NCBI GenBank assembly: GCA_003131585.1
Contig: PKVW01000052.1
Span: forward strand, 23,010-87,009
Source of the DNA: Acidobacteriaceae bacterium
GTDB lineage: Bacteria > Acidobacteriota > Terriglobia > Terriglobales > Acidobacteriaceae
Direction of reading: 5' to 3'
DNA: 64,000 nucleotides
Positions 1-9,352 of this stretch are shown here, in pieces. Made by a program: the position numbers and the translations under genes. How positions within the stretch are numbered: the first letter of the stretch is position 1; each line of letters opens with the position of its first letter. Below the pieces are notes generated by a model, which searched no databases, had not been told where the DNA came from, and saw only the letters and a list, made by a program, of their open reading frames with translations.

Positions 1-783
1 CGCCTGTGATTTTCTGCAGAAGTTCTTTCCCACTCCCACGATGAGGCCGTGCATCTCGTTGTAGACCTGCGCCAGAGGCGTGCGCTTCGCCGTGCTCATC
101 GCCGACGGGGGATGCGCGGCGCCGGCAAAGCCCGCTGCTAACCGTCGATTCCCAGTTCTGCCGGAGTCGTCTACGGACTGTGCCAGGGGCGCCAGCGCTC
201 GCTCAAACAGTTCCCGAATCTCCTCATAAGCGGATTTTTCTGGCAGGATCTCATGGCGAAGAAAAATTCGCCGAGTATAGGCGTCCACCACGAAGGCCGG
301 ATGATTGCCGGCGTAGAGCAGGATGGAATCGGCAGTTTCGGGGCCGATACCATGCAGATTGAGGAGTTCTTCCCGCAGCTTTTGCGTGGGACGCGCCAAC
401 AATTTTGCCAGAGAGCCTTCGTATCGATGGTCCAGAAACGCGACGAAAACTTTCAACCGCCTGGCTTTCTGACGGAAATAGCCGGCAGGGCGAATCAGGC
501 GCTCGAGTTCAGCCAGCGATGCCCGGCGGATCCCTCTTACGCTAAGCAGACGGGCCGCGCGAAGATTCGCCAAAGCTTTTTCCACATTCGTCCATGCGGT
601 GTTCTGCGTCAGATACGCGCCCACGATGACCTCAAACCGCGACTGCGCCGGCCACCAATGCTGCGGTCCCCACGTGCGAAATAGAGCGCGGTAGTAGGTT
701 CGAATTTGATGCTTTCTTGTGTCAACCCGCAAAGCTAGGAAGTCCTTCTCTTGAGTGTACGCCGGCCGCAAGTAACGCCACAT
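1..783 (-). CDS. Endonuclease III-like HhH-GPD DNA repair protein (3' end cut by window edge)
   Basis: Base-excision DNA glycosylase/lyase of the HhH-GPD superfamily. The reverse strand is open from 783 to the left edge (261 codons, no stop). Visible motifs: GPQHWWPA then FEVIVGAYLTQNTAW, typical of the endonuclease III-related subfamily; a helix-hairpin-helix LNLHGIGPETADSILLYA; and FVVDAYTRRIF carrying the catalytic Asp position. The last codons read VGKNFC, which is where the first cysteine of the C-terminal 4Fe-4S loop is expected, so only the cluster loop is missing. ATG at 783 gives a roughly 25-residue N-terminal extension; a TTG at 732 preceded by AGAAGGA is a credible alternative start. 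Long ORFs on the plus strand here are shadows. Confidence 0.85.
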   Translation of the reverse strand, partial: MWRYLRPAYTQEKDFLALRVDTRKHQIRTYYRALFRTWGPQHWWPAQSRFEVIVGAYLTQNTAWTNVEKALANLRAARLLSVRGIRRASLAELERLIRPAGYFRQKARRLKVFVAFLDHRYEGSLAKLLARPTQKLREELLNLHGIGPETADSILLYAGNHPAFVVDAYTRRIFLRHEILPEKSAYEEIRELFERALAPLAQSVDDSGRTGNRRLAAGFAGAAHPPSAMSTAKRTPLAQVYNEMHGLIVGVGKNFCRKSQA

Positions 784-942
784 TGACGGCGGCAAAGTTT
801 GGCGACGCTTACCGAAGTGCATGTACCTGAGCCTGAGACTTCGGTTCTCCCGCGAAAAAAGTCCATCTGGCGTGGGTTCGGGGTGCGCACACCGCAACCA
901 GGTCAGGCTAGCGGCGAGTCCAAGTACTACGGTAACTGGTAC

Positions 943-956
943 GGTAATCGACTTGC
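943..956 (+). promoter_or_regulatory. Possible sigma-54 promoter upstream of pilB
   Basis: A GG-N10-GC arrangement with TTGC at the -12 position (GG at 943-944, GC at 955-956) lies about 120 bp before pilB. Sigma-54 promoters have this spacing, and a PilR-type sigma-54 activator is encoded downstream. The rest of the 784-1075 gap shows no gene. The -24 box lacks the usual TGGCAC, so this is only a candidate. Confidence 0.25.
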
Positions 957-1075
957 GGTGACAATTTATGTCAACACAAAGACACTGCTCTTCTCCCACA
1001 GTAAAAGCGGCGCTTCGTGTAAATGCCGGTGACGTTGCCGGGCATCGTTCCACTACGCGGACAGGAGATCGACGT

Positions 1076-2791
1076 ATGTCTCAACGGCTGGGTGACCTTC
1101 TCGTCAAAGAGAAGATCATAACCCCAGAGCAGTTGGAACAAGCGACTAAAGCCCAGAAGGAGCAGAACAGCCGCCTGGGGTCTGCCTTGGTGAAGCTCGG
1201 CTTCCTCACGGATGAGGACGTCACGAATTTTCTTTCCCGGCAGTATGGCGTTCCCGCCATCAATCTTTCGTACTTTGAAATTGACCCGGCCGTGGTCAAG
1301 CTGATTCCGTTTGAAACCGCCAAGCGGTACCAGATTCTTCCGCTCAGCCGCGTGGGCGCGTCGCTCACCATCGCGATGGTCGATCCCACCAACGTCTTCG
1401 CCATGGACGATATTAAGTTCATGACCGGTTTTAACATTGAGCCGGTCGTTGCCTCCGAAAGTTCCATCCTGGCGGGCATCGATAAAGCCTATGGGGGCAA
1501 GACAGAAGAAGATCTCGAAACCGTGATGCAGTCGATGTCGGAGATGAACGAAAGCGACATCGAAGTGCAGGCGGAAGAGCAGCAGATGGAGCTGTCGCAG
1601 CTGGAGAAGGCGGCGGACGAAGCTCCGGTCGTCAAGCTGGTGAATCTGGTGCTCACGGATGCGGTGAAGCGCGGCGCCAGCGACATTCACATCGAGCCCT
1701 ACGAAAAAGAGTTCCGCGTGCGGTTCCGTATTGACGGCGTGTTGCAGGCGATTATGTCGCCGCCGATGAAGTTGAAGGATGCGATTACTTCCCGCCTGAA
1801 AATCATGGCGAAGCTCGACATCAGCGAGAAGCGGCTTCCACAGGACGGCCGCATCATGCTGAAGATGAATATCGGCGGCCGCAAGAAACAGCTCGACTTC
1901 CGTGTCAGCACGCTGCCCACGCTGTGGGGCGAAAAAATCGTGCTGCGGTTGCTGGACAAGGAAAACCTGCGGCTCGACATGACCAAGCTGGGCTTCGAGC
2001 CGGAGTCTCTGGTCAAGTTCGAGAAGGCCATTCTCAAGCCCTACGGCATGGTGCTGGTCACCGGTCCCACGGGATCGGGCAAGACCAACACACTCTATTC
2101 GTCCATCTCGCGCCTCAACCAGCCCGACACCAACATCATGACGGCCGAGGATCCCGTCGAATTTCAGTTGGGCGGCGTCAACCAGGTGCAGATGAAGGAG
2201 CAGATCGGATTGAATTTTGCCGCGGCCCTGCGTTCTTTCCTGCGGCAGGATCCGAACATTATCCTGGTGGGCGAAATCCGCGACTTCGAAACCGCGGAAA
2301 TCGCCATCAAGGCCGCTCTCACCGGCCACCTCGTTCTGTCCACTCTGCATACCAACGGCGCGCCCGAAACCATCACGCGGTTGATGAACATGGGAATTGA
2401 GCCGTTCCTGGTGGCGACTTCGGTTCACCTGATCTGCGCGCAGCGCCTGATCCGACGCATCTGCAAGGAGTGCTCGGAGACCGTGGAGGTTCCGGTTCAA
2501 ACCTTGATCGAAGAAGGATTCACGCCCGAAGAGGCCAAGACGATCAAGATCCAGAAAGGCAAGGGCTGCGGCATCTGCAATAACACGGGATACAAGGGCC
2601 GCTGCGGTTTGTATGAGGTCATGGAAGTGGACGATGAAATCAGGGAACTGGTGCTGGTGGGCGCTTCGGCGGTCGAATTGAAAAAGAAAGCCATTGAGCG
2701 CGGCATGATCACGCTCCGGCGCAGCGGTCTGATCAAAGTGGCGGCGGGCATCACCACGTTGGAAGAAGTTGCCCGCGAAACCATTCACTAG
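1076..2791 (+). CDS. pilB: Type IV pilus assembly ATPase PilB
   Basis: Cytoplasmic hexameric ATPase that powers pilus extension. 571 residues, normal for PilB. N-terminal MshEN-type domain (about 1-150, starting MSQRLGDLLVKEKIIT), then the GspE/PilB ATPase: Walker A GPTGSGKT at about 330-337, Walker B region IILVGEIRD at about 395-403, and a tetracysteine zinc site (CKEC at 463/466 and CGIC at 498/501). The ATG at 1076 has AGGAG eight bases upstream; the frame is open further upstream (to 968), but that part has no family similarity. First gene of a pilB-pilT-pilC-pilS-pilR block, a common order in bacteria where pilin and pilMNOPQ genes lie elsewhere. Confidence 0.97.
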   Translation: MSQRLGDLLVKEKIITPEQLEQATKAQKEQNSRLGSALVKLGFLTDEDVTNFLSRQYGVPAINLSYFEIDPAVVKLIPFETAKRYQILPLSRVGASLTIAMVDPTNVFAMDDIKFMTGFNIEPVVASESSILAGIDKAYGGKTEEDLETVMQSMSEMNESDIEVQAEEQQMELSQLEKAADEAPVVKLVNLVLTDAVKRGASDIHIEPYEKEFRVRFRIDGVLQAIMSPPMKLKDAITSRLKIMAKLDISEKRLPQDGRIMLKMNIGGRKKQLDFRVSTLPTLWGEKIVLRLLDKENLRLDMTKLGFEPESLVKFEKAILKPYGMVLVTGPTGSGKTNTLYSSISRLNQPDTNIMTAEDPVEFQLGGVNQVQMKEQIGLNFAAALRSFLRQDPNIILVGEIRDFETAEIAIKAALTGHLVLSTLHTNGAPETITRLMNMGIEPFLVATSVHLICAQRLIRRICKECSETVEVPVQTLIEEGFTPEEAKTIKIQKGKGCGICNNTGYKGRCGLYEVMEVDDEIRELVLVGASAVELKKKAIERGMITLRRSGLIKVAAGITTLEEVARETIH

Positions 2792-2828
2792 TTGATTAAG
2801 AGTTAAGACGCAAGGAAGGATCACGATT

Positions 2829-3965
2829 ATGGGCCTGTCGTTGAGTGATTTGCTGAAAAGAATGCTGGAGATGAGCGGCAGCGATCTCCACATCACCACG
2901 AATTCGCCGCCCCAAATCCGCGTTCACGGGCACCTGGTGCCGCTGGATCTTCCGCAGATGACGCCTGCCGAGACCAAGCAACTGGCCTACAGCGTCATGA
3001 CCGACTCCCAGAAGCACCGCTTCGAGGAAAGCCTCGAACTGGACTTCTCTTTCGGATTGAAAGGGCTGGCCCGCTTCCGCGCCAACGTGTTCAACCAGCG
3101 TGGCGCCACGGCTGCTGTGTTCCGTCTGATTCCGTTCGAAATCAAGTCTTTCAACCAGCTCGGCTTGCCGGCGGTGGTGAGCAAGCTCTGCGACAAGCCA
3201 CGCGGCCTGGTGCTGGTGACGGGACCAACCGGTTCCGGCAAATCCACCACGCTGGCGGCCATGATCGACAAGATCAACAGCGAGCGGCACGAGCACATCC
3301 TGACCATCGAGGACCCCATCGAATTTGTGCACATGAACAAGAACTGCGTGGTCAACCAGCGCGAGCTGCACGCCGACACCAAGAGCTTTTCCGATGCGTT
3401 GCGGGCCGCTCTTCGTGAAGACCCGGACGTTGTGCTGATCGGCGAAATGCGCGACCTGGAAACCATCGAGTCGGCCCTGCGCATCGCCGAGACCGGTCAC
3501 TTGACCTTCGGCACGCTGCACACCAATTCGGCAACTTCCACCATCAACCGCATCATCGACGTGTTTCCCGCGCACCAGCAACCGCAGATCCGCGCGCAGC
3601 TTTCGCTGGTGTTGGAAGGCATCATGTGCCAAAGCCTGGTGCAGACCATAAGCGGCAAGGGCCGGGCCATGATTATGGAAATTCTTATACCCAACCCCGC
3701 CGTGCGCAACCTGATCCGTGAAGACAAGATTCACCAGGTTTATTCGTCGATGCAGTCCGGACAAGACAAATTCGGCATGCAAACGTTCAATCAGGCGCTC
3801 GCCACGGCGTACTTCCAGAAGCAGGTTTCGCTGGAAACCGCCCTGGCGCGCTCCAGCAATCAGGATGAGCTTCAGGAAATGATTAACCGCGGCGCCGGCT
3901 TGTCGAATCGGGGCGGGACGCCGGGATCGACCATGGCGCGAGGGGCGGCGCCGTCGAAAGGCTAG
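2829..3965 (+). CDS. pilT: Type IV pilus retraction ATPase PilT
   Basis: Retraction motor that disassembles the pilus and drives twitching. 378 residues. N-terminal PAS-like domain (GSDLHITTNSPPQIRVHG), Walker A GPTGSGKST at 132-140, Asp/His boxes around LTIEDPIEFVH, Walker B region VVLIGEMRDLET near 200-212, and a C-terminal region with PAVRNLIRE resembling the AIRNLIRE retraction motif of PilT. Strong ribosome binding site AAGGAAGGA before the ATG. It follows pilB after 37 bases, so the two are probably cotranscribed. The C-terminal 25 residues are a low-complexity Gly/Ser tail. Confidence 0.96.
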   Translation: MGLSLSDLLKRMLEMSGSDLHITTNSPPQIRVHGHLVPLDLPQMTPAETKQLAYSVMTDSQKHRFEESLELDFSFGLKGLARFRANVFNQRGATAAVFRLIPFEIKSFNQLGLPAVVSKLCDKPRGLVLVTGPTGSGKSTTLAAMIDKINSERHEHILTIEDPIEFVHMNKNCVVNQRELHADTKSFSDALRAALREDPDVVLIGEMRDLETIESALRIAETGHLTFGTLHTNSATSTINRIIDVFPAHQQPQIRAQLSLVLEGIMCQSLVQTISGKGRAMIMEILIPNPAVRNLIREDKIHQVYSSMQSGQDKFGMQTFNQALATAYFQKQVSLETALARSSNQDELQEMINRGAGLSNRGGTPGSTMARGAAPSKG

Positions 3966-4077
3966 AGCGTTTGAGTTGTCTATCGCGCTGGGCGGCTGGC
4001 GCGACGGGCAAGGCAGGACAAGTTTAAGCCGCAAAGGACTTAGGAATCAGCGACGACACTGAGGAGAATCTAAAACC

Positions 4078-5286
4078 ATGCCAGTCTTCACATTTTCGGG
4101 CAAGGATGCCACCGGACAGAAGGTTTCCGGGGAGCGCGTGTCAGCCAACAAGCAGGCGCTGGGGCAGCAACTGCGGCGCGAGCGCATTACGCCGGGGGCC
4201 ATCCGGGAAAAGGGCAAGGAATTTTCGATGCCCACTTTCGGATCGGGCAAGGTCAAGACCAAGGACATCGCAATTTTCTTCCGCCAGTTCTCGGTCATGA
4301 TCGATGCCGGGTTGCCGCTGGTGCAGTGTCTGGAAATCCTGGCTGCCAACCAGGAGAACCAGTCGTTCCAAAAGACGCTGACCGGCGTCCGCACCACAGT
4401 GGAAGGCGGCGCCACGCTGGCCAATGCGATGCGGCAGTATCCGGTGGTGTTCGACGACCTTACCACCAACATGATTGAAGCCGGCGAAACCGGCGGTATT
4501 CTGGACATCATCTTGCAGCGGCTGGCGGTCTACGTGGAGAAGGCGGTTCGCCTGCGATCCGCCGTGAAATCGGCGTTGATCTATCCCGTCGCCGTCGTGA
4601 GCATCGCCACGCTGATTGTCGGCGCCTTGCTCAAGTGGGTGGTGCCAATCTTCGCCAACCTGTTTGCCGGTTTGGGCGTCAACCTGCCTCTTCCCACCCG
4701 CATCGTGATGGGGCTGAGCGGCTTCGTGCAGAGTTTCTGGTGGGTCGTCATCGCGGGCACGGTTGGTGTGGTGTTCGGCCTTAAGCAAATCCGCAAGCAC
4801 CCGCGAGGGCGTTACTACTTCGACAAAGTCCTGCTCAAACTGCCGATCGTCGGCTCGCTGTTGCGCAAGATCGCGGTGGGCCGGTTTACGCGCACGCTGG
4901 GCACTCTGATCACCTCGGGCGTGCCCATCCTGGAAGGTTTGGCCATTACCGCCAGGACCTCCGGCAACGCCGTGCTGGAAGAAGCGCTGATGAAAGTGCG
5001 GAAGGCCATCGAAGAAGGCCGCACCATCGTGGATCCGCTGAAGGAATGTGGAGTGTTTCCCAACATGGTGACGCAGATGATTGGCGTCGGCGAAGCCACC
5101 GGCGCCATGGACAACATGTTGCAGAAGATCGCCGACTTCTACGAAGAAGAAGTAGACGCAGCCACCAAGGACATGCTGGCCATGCTGGAGCCGGCCATCA
5201 TCGGCGTGCTCGGCATCACCATCGGCGGCATCGTGATTTCGCTCTACATGCCCCTGTTCGCCATGATCGCGAAGCTGGCCGGGTAA
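4078..5286 (+). CDS. pilC: Type IV pilus inner-membrane platform protein PilC
   Basis: Polytopic inner-membrane protein that couples the PilB/PilT motors to the growing pilus. 402 residues, the usual length. N-terminal FTFSGKDATGQKVSGERV is typical of PilC/GspF; two T2SSF repeats follow (about 70-195 with FFRQFSVMIDAGLPLVQ and about 275-395 with FTRTLGTLITSGVPILEGL), and three hydrophobic segments are visible (about 170-195, 220-245, 375-400). GAGGAGAA precedes the ATG. It lies 112 bases after pilT; the gap shows no gene. Confidence 0.96.
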   Translation: MPVFTFSGKDATGQKVSGERVSANKQALGQQLRRERITPGAIREKGKEFSMPTFGSGKVKTKDIAIFFRQFSVMIDAGLPLVQCLEILAANQENQSFQKTLTGVRTTVEGGATLANAMRQYPVVFDDLTTNMIEAGETGGILDIILQRLAVYVEKAVRLRSAVKSALIYPVAVVSIATLIVGALLKWVVPIFANLFAGLGVNLPLPTRIVMGLSGFVQSFWWVVIAGTVGVVFGLKQIRKHPRGRYYFDKVLLKLPIVGSLLRKIAVGRFTRTLGTLITSGVPILEGLAITARTSGNAVLEEALMKVRKAIEEGRTIVDPLKECGVFPNMVTQMIGVGEATGAMDNMLQKIADFYEEEVDAATKDMLAMLEPAIIGVLGITIGGIVISLYMPLFAMIAKLAG

Positions 5287-5367
5287 GCCGGCCGGGTAAA
5301 GCTGGCTTAGTAATGGATAAGCTGGCTTGCTAAGAAGACGATTCGGGTAGTCGGACGGCATGGTTTG

Positions 5368-5435
5368 GGCCGGCCTGCCGGCCTTCGCGAAAGGCCGCCG
5401 GTTGCGGGCAGGCGGAGATTCGGTCCGGCGGACCG
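5368..5435 (+). repeat. GC-rich palindromes between pilC and pilS
   Basis: Two perfect or near-perfect palindromes lie in the pilC-pilS gap: a GGCCGGC/GCCGGCC stem at 5368-5384 and a CGGTCC/GGACCG stem near 5420-5435. Neither is followed by a T tract, so they are not convincing intrinsic terminators; they may attenuate transcription or be REP-like remnants. Confidence 0.4.
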
Positions 5436-5463
5436 GGGATCGCGCCGGAGGTTTCGTCTAGAA

Positions 5464-7233
5464 ATGTTTCCTCGAGAGATGTTTCTTCGAACGAGTTTCT
5501 TCGAAACCATTGGAACCTCAATGCAATCGACATTTGACGAGCGGAGTTGGCTGGCTTGGCTGGTCAAAGTACGAATCCTAATCCTTACCTTCCTGCTCGG
5601 AATCCAGTTGGCGGTCGCGGAGCTGACGCCCACCCGTGTGCCGCTGCGCCTGTTCCTCGGCACGATCCTTCTGTGGTACACCGTCTCGCTCCTCTATGTC
5701 GTCCTGCTGTCCTTCTGGCACGAGCACCGGTTGCAGGCATCGCTGCAAGTCCTGACCGATCTGATCATGGTCAGCCTGGTGGTGCATGAGACGGGAGGCT
5801 GGGACAGTTCGTGGAACTTTCTCTACCCTCTGGTCATCATCGTGGCCGGCATCCTGCTTCCGCGGGTGTGGGCGCATCTGGTCGCGGCCCTCGCCTTCAT
5901 TCTTTATGGCACGGTCCTCGAACTCAACTACTACGGATTGGTGCGGTCTTACTGCACGACCCATCCTGAACTGAAGGCGCTGCAGGGAATCATTTTCGTG
6001 AACCTGTTTGCCTTCCTGGCCGTCGCCTATCTGGCCGGCCAGCTAGTCGCCAAGTTGCGCCAGGCGCGGGTGCAGCTAAAAGACGCCAGCGGGGCGCTGG
6101 AGGATCTCCAGATCCTGCACGAAAACATTATTCAGTCCATCGGCAGTGGATTGATCACCACCGGCCTCGACGGGCGCATTACGCTGGTCAACAGCGCGGC
6201 GCAGAAACTTCTGGAGCGCGCGCCGGACCAGTTGCTGGGAAAATCCGTCGCGGGATTATTTCTCGACGTGCTGCCGAATGCCGAGTCGCAGACTCATGCG
6301 GAAGTTCGTTTCGACACGGCGAGAGGATTCCGCAAAACGGTTCGAGTAAGAGTAGCCGCCTTGAGGGGGCCGGAGCGCGGCGCGCTGGGCTATGTCTATG
6401 CGTTGGATGACCTCACCGAGATCCGGCGGCTGGAGCGCGAGGTCCGCATGCAGGACCGCCTGGCAGCCGTGGGCCGGCTGGCGGCGGCCATCGCCCACGA
6501 AATCCGCAATCCGCTTACCTCCATCGCCGGTTCGGTCAGCATGCTTTCCGGCATACCCGAACTGAACGAGGAGCACCGGCGCCTGCTCGAGATCGTGACC
6601 CGGGAATCGCAGCGCCTGAATGGGATTATCACCGATTTTCTGGCTTACTCCCGCGGCAAACAGTATCACTTCGAAAAGGCCGACTTGGTGCTGTTATTGG
6701 AAGATACGCTCACTCTCATGCGACACCGCATGACGGCGGAAAATACCGGCATCACGATTGAGAGCCGGTTTGCCGTTCCGGAGGCGTGGGTGCTCGCCGA
6801 CGGGGACAAAATCAAACAGGTCTTCTGGAACTTCGGCGAAAACGCCATCCGGGCGATGCGGGAGGGCGGCACGCTGAGGGTCTCCATCGAACGCCTGGGA
6901 GACGACTGGCAGGTTAGTTTTGCGGATACGGGGACAGGCATGACCCCGCAACAGACGGAGAAGATTTTCGAGCCCTTCCAATCGAACTTTGAAGGCGGCA
7001 CGGGCCTGGGCTTGGCGGTGGTCTACCAGATCGTACAGGCGCACGAAGGCAAAGTATGGGCACGGTCGAAGCCAGGGCAGGGAACCACTTTCGTTCTGAG
7101 GCTGCGGCGGTTCGACGCAGAAAGACCGGCTGCCCGTGCGCGCTCAGCTAAAACCTTCGCCGCATCTGCCTTGCCGGCGGCTTCGGCCGGGCAACTTGCA
7201 GCTTCGGCGGCGGAAGGGAGGCTGCGTGGCTAA
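5464..7233 (+). CDS. pilS: PilS-type membrane sensor histidine kinase
   Basis: Sensor kinase of the PilS/NtrB family. 589 residues if read from the ATG at 5464, which has GGAGG 12 bases upstream; ATG 5479 and ATG 5521 are alternatives. Six hydrophobic segments fill about residues 35-190 (as in PilS), then a coiled-coil, a PAS domain (about 215-320, ENIIQSIGSGLITTGLDG), a HisKA box with AHEIRNPLTSIAG (phospho-His about 345), and an HATPase_c domain with N box NFGENAIRAM and the G boxes DTGTGM and GGTGLGLAVV. The stop overlaps the pilR start by eight bases, so kinase and regulator are translationally coupled. Expected partner and target: PilR and sigma-54 pilin-type promoters. Confidence 0.93.
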   Translation: MFPREMFLRTSFFETIGTSMQSTFDERSWLAWLVKVRILILTFLLGIQLAVAELTPTRVPLRLFLGTILLWYTVSLLYVVLLSFWHEHRLQASLQVLTDLIMVSLVVHETGGWDSSWNFLYPLVIIVAGILLPRVWAHLVAALAFILYGTVLELNYYGLVRSYCTTHPELKALQGIIFVNLFAFLAVAYLAGQLVAKLRQARVQLKDASGALEDLQILHENIIQSIGSGLITTGLDGRITLVNSAAQKLLERAPDQLLGKSVAGLFLDVLPNAESQTHAEVRFDTARGFRKTVRVRVAALRGPERGALGYVYALDDLTEIRRLEREVRMQDRLAAVGRLAAAIAHEIRNPLTSIAGSVSMLSGIPELNEEHRRLLEIVTRESQRLNGIITDFLAYSRGKQYHFEKADLVLLLEDTLTLMRHRMTAENTGITIESRFAVPEAWVLADGDKIKQVFWNFGENAIRAMREGGTLRVSIERLGDDWQVSFADTGTGMTPQQTEKIFEPFQSNFEGGTGLGLAVVYQIVQAHEGKVWARSKPGQGTTFVLRLRRFDAERPAARARSAKTFAASALPAASAGQLAASAAEGRLRG

Positions 7234-8617
7234 CATTCTGGTTTGTGACGATGAGCGCTCGATCTGCGAAATGCTCGACATCGCCCTGCGCCGCGACGGA
7301 CACCGCGTCGAGACCGTGCAATCCGGCCAGGCGGCCAAGAATAAGATTGACGGCGCTCTTTACGATCTGATCATCACCGATATCAAGATGCCGAACATCG
7401 ATGGCATCGAAGTGCTGCGTCATGCGCACCGCGTTTCGCCCGATTCCCCGGTCATCCTCATCACCGCTGTGGACGACTACGAAGCCGCGGTGGAGGCGGT
7501 AAAAGCCGGAGGAGCGTCGGATTACATTCGCAAGAGCCCGGGCCTGGTGGACGAAATCAAGCTCGCCATCGACCGCGTGCTGGAAAAACTGGCTCTGAGC
7601 AAGCAGAACTTCGCCCTGCGCCGGGACGCCGCCTCCCACAACTCGCTCGACAATATCGTCGGCTCCAGCGCGGCCATGGAGAAGCTGAAACACACGGTGC
7701 GCACCGTCGCTTCCACGGCGAGCACGGTCCTGATTCACGGCGAGAGCGGTACCGGCAAAGAACTGGTGGCCCGCGCCGTTCACATCTGTTCGCCGCGCGC
7801 CACTGAACCGTTCGTATCGGTGAACTGCGGAGCCTTCCCCGAGACTCTGCTGGAGAGCGAACTCTTCGGCTATCTCAAGGGAGCTTTTACCGGGGCCACT
7901 CAGAACAAGCGGGGACTGTTTGAAGTGGCCGGCGGCGGCACTATCTTTCTCGACGAAATCAGCGAAATGACGCTGGCCATGCAGGTGAAACTGCTGCGCG
8001 TGTTGCAGGAGCGCACGGTGCGGCCGGTCGGCGGCACCAGCGAAATCTCCATTGACGTGCGGGTCATCGCGGCCACCAACCGCGATCTCGACAAGGCCGT
8101 TGCCGAAAACTTGTTCCGCGAAGACCTCTACTACCGCCTCAACGTCATTCCCATCCGCGTGCCGAACTTGCGCGAACGCCGCGAAGATATTCCTCTGCTG
8201 GCCAACCACTTCTTGAAGAAATATGCGGCGGCCGCCAACCGAAGCATCCTGCGCGTCAACAAAAATTCGCTCGACGCCCTCTGCGGTTACGAGTGGCCGG
8301 GCAACGTCCGCCAGTTGGAGAACACAGTCGAGCGCGCGGTTGCCCTGGAGATGACCGATGAGTTGCACGTCGAATTGCCCGCGGAACGGCCCAAAGCTCG
8401 CGCCGCCGCAGCGGGCGTTTCTGGAGATATGTCCGAGGTAGCGCCGGGGTCAGTGCTTCCTCAGGGCGTAAATATGGAGGGCTACGTGGCCAGCATCGAG
8501 CGCACGCTGCTGCAAAACGCTCTGGACCGCTCGAACGGTGTGCAGACCAAGGCCGCCGACCTGCTCGGCATCTCCTACCGCTCGTTCCGGCATTTGATGA
8601 AGAAGTACGAACTATAG
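7226..8617 (+). CDS. pilR: PilR-type sigma-54-dependent response regulator
   Basis: NtrC-family activator, 463 residues. Receiver domain with acidic pair DD at 8-9 and phospho-acceptor D52 (IITDIKMP); AAA+ domain with Walker A GESGTGKE at 172-179, the sigma-54 contact loop GAFTGA starting at 219, and ATNRDLDKAV sensor; C-terminal Fis-type helix-turn-helix (ALDRSNGVQTKAADLLGISYRSFRHLMKKY). Start is GTG 7226, with GGAAGGGAGG six bases upstream and inside the 3' end of pilS. Probably activates pilus or surface genes from sigma-54 promoters. Confidence 0.94.
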   Translation: MANILVCDDERSICEMLDIALRRDGHRVETVQSGQAAKNKIDGALYDLIITDIKMPNIDGIEVLRHAHRVSPDSPVILITAVDDYEAAVEAVKAGGASDYIRKSPGLVDEIKLAIDRVLEKLALSKQNFALRRDAASHNSLDNIVGSSAAMEKLKHTVRTVASTASTVLIHGESGTGKELVARAVHICSPRATEPFVSVNCGAFPETLLESELFGYLKGAFTGATQNKRGLFEVAGGGTIFLDEISEMTLAMQVKLLRVLQERTVRPVGGTSEISIDVRVIAATNRDLDKAVAENLFREDLYYRLNVIPIRVPNLRERREDIPLLANHFLKKYAAAANRSILRVNKNSLDALCGYEWPGNVRQLENTVERAVALEMTDELHVELPAERPKARAAAAGVSGDMSEVAPGSVLPQGVNMEGYVASIERTLLQNALDRSNGVQTKAADLLGISYRSFRHLMKKYEL

Positions 8618-8645
8618 GAAGGCCGCCAAGTAGGAGGACCGGCAG

Positions 8646-8996
8646 CTAGCTTTTCTTCAACTGCTGCTTCCACCCCAACACCCGCGCCTTGGCTCCTTCG
8701 GCCTCAGCCTCCGGAATCATTCCTTTCTTTTGATACAGCACCGACAAGCTGGTGTGGGCGAGCACGTCATCGGGATCCAATTCCGTAATCTGCCGCGCCA
8801 CCTCGATCGCCTCATCGTAGCGCTGCAGATCCTGCAGGGCGCGCGCCAGCCCGTGCATGGCTTCGGTGAATGAACCATCCACCGCGAGCGATTCCCGGTA
8901 GGCCGCGACCGCCTCTTCCAACTTTCCATCCGCCATCAAATCGAGCGCGGCATAGTAGTGGTCTTCGGCTTTTTTTCGGGAGTCTGCGTCGGACAT
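8646..8996 (-). CDS. Small tetratricopeptide-repeat protein
   Basis: 116-residue cytoplasmic protein with three TPR units (YYAALDLMADGKLEEAVAAYRESL, then MHGLARALQDLQRYDEAIEV, then AHTSLSVLYQKKGMIPEAEAE). No signal peptide or other domain. I start it at ATG 8996 (MSDADSRKK), which has CAGGAA 12 bases upstream; the frame is open another 25 codons without a better site. It faces the pil block and is not in its operon. Role unknown; TPRs suggest a scaffold. Confidence 0.85.
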   Translation of the reverse strand: MSDADSRKKAEDHYYAALDLMADGKLEEAVAAYRESLAVDGSFTEAMHGLARALQDLQRYDEAIEVARQITELDPDDVLAHTSLSVLYQKKGMIPEAEAEGAKARVLGWKQQLKKS

Positions 8997-9111
8997 GGAA
9001 AGAAGTTCCTGGCGGAGACAGGATTCTAACATGGGGACGCCGGTTATCTTGGTGCAGATGAATCCTCCCAAAACGTAGCCGAAGTCCTCTCCCTGTGGTT
9101 ATCATGCTTCC

Positions 9112-9345
9112 ATGCGCTATCCGCTCCGCTTTCTCTGGAATGCCACCAAAGGCCATCGTCTGGCTCCGTGGCGGAGCCCCTACCTGCTGTGGCGCATTGA
9201 GACCTACTGCGGCGTCAAGATGACGCAGATCGGTTTTCTTGAATTTTGGGAATTTCTTTGGCGGGAGCGCACCAGTCTCTGGCGCTTTCTTAAATGGACG
9301 GCCGAGATGGAGCGCTACGCCCACCCCAAGCCAAAAAGCCTGTAA
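9112..9345 (+). CDS. Small conserved-looking protein of unknown function
   Basis: 77 residues, unusually rich in Trp, Arg and Tyr (MRYPLRFLWNATKGHRLAPW, YLLWRIETYCGVKMTQIGF). No signal peptide, no membrane segment long enough to be convincing, no known domain that I recognise. Clear codon structure and a tight fit between a divergent neighbour and a convergent one argue that it is real. Similar short proteins occur in acidobacterial genomes as far as I recall, but I cannot confirm that here. Confidence 0.7.
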   Translation: MRYPLRFLWNATKGHRLAPWRSPYLLWRIETYCGVKMTQIGFLEFWEFLWRERTSLWRFLKWTAEMERYAHPKPKSL

Positions 9346-9352
9346 GAGCGCC

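Noticed and set aside
799..1032. 77-codon plus-strand open frame before pilB
   Set aside because: No ribosome binding site, no motif, and it overlaps the pilB leader; the region looks like promoter DNA.
971..2899. 642-codon open frame on the minus strand opposite pilB
   Set aside because: It is antisense to a strongly conserved pilB gene; its amino-acid content (His, Arg, Gln rich) is typical of the shadow of a GC-rich gene.
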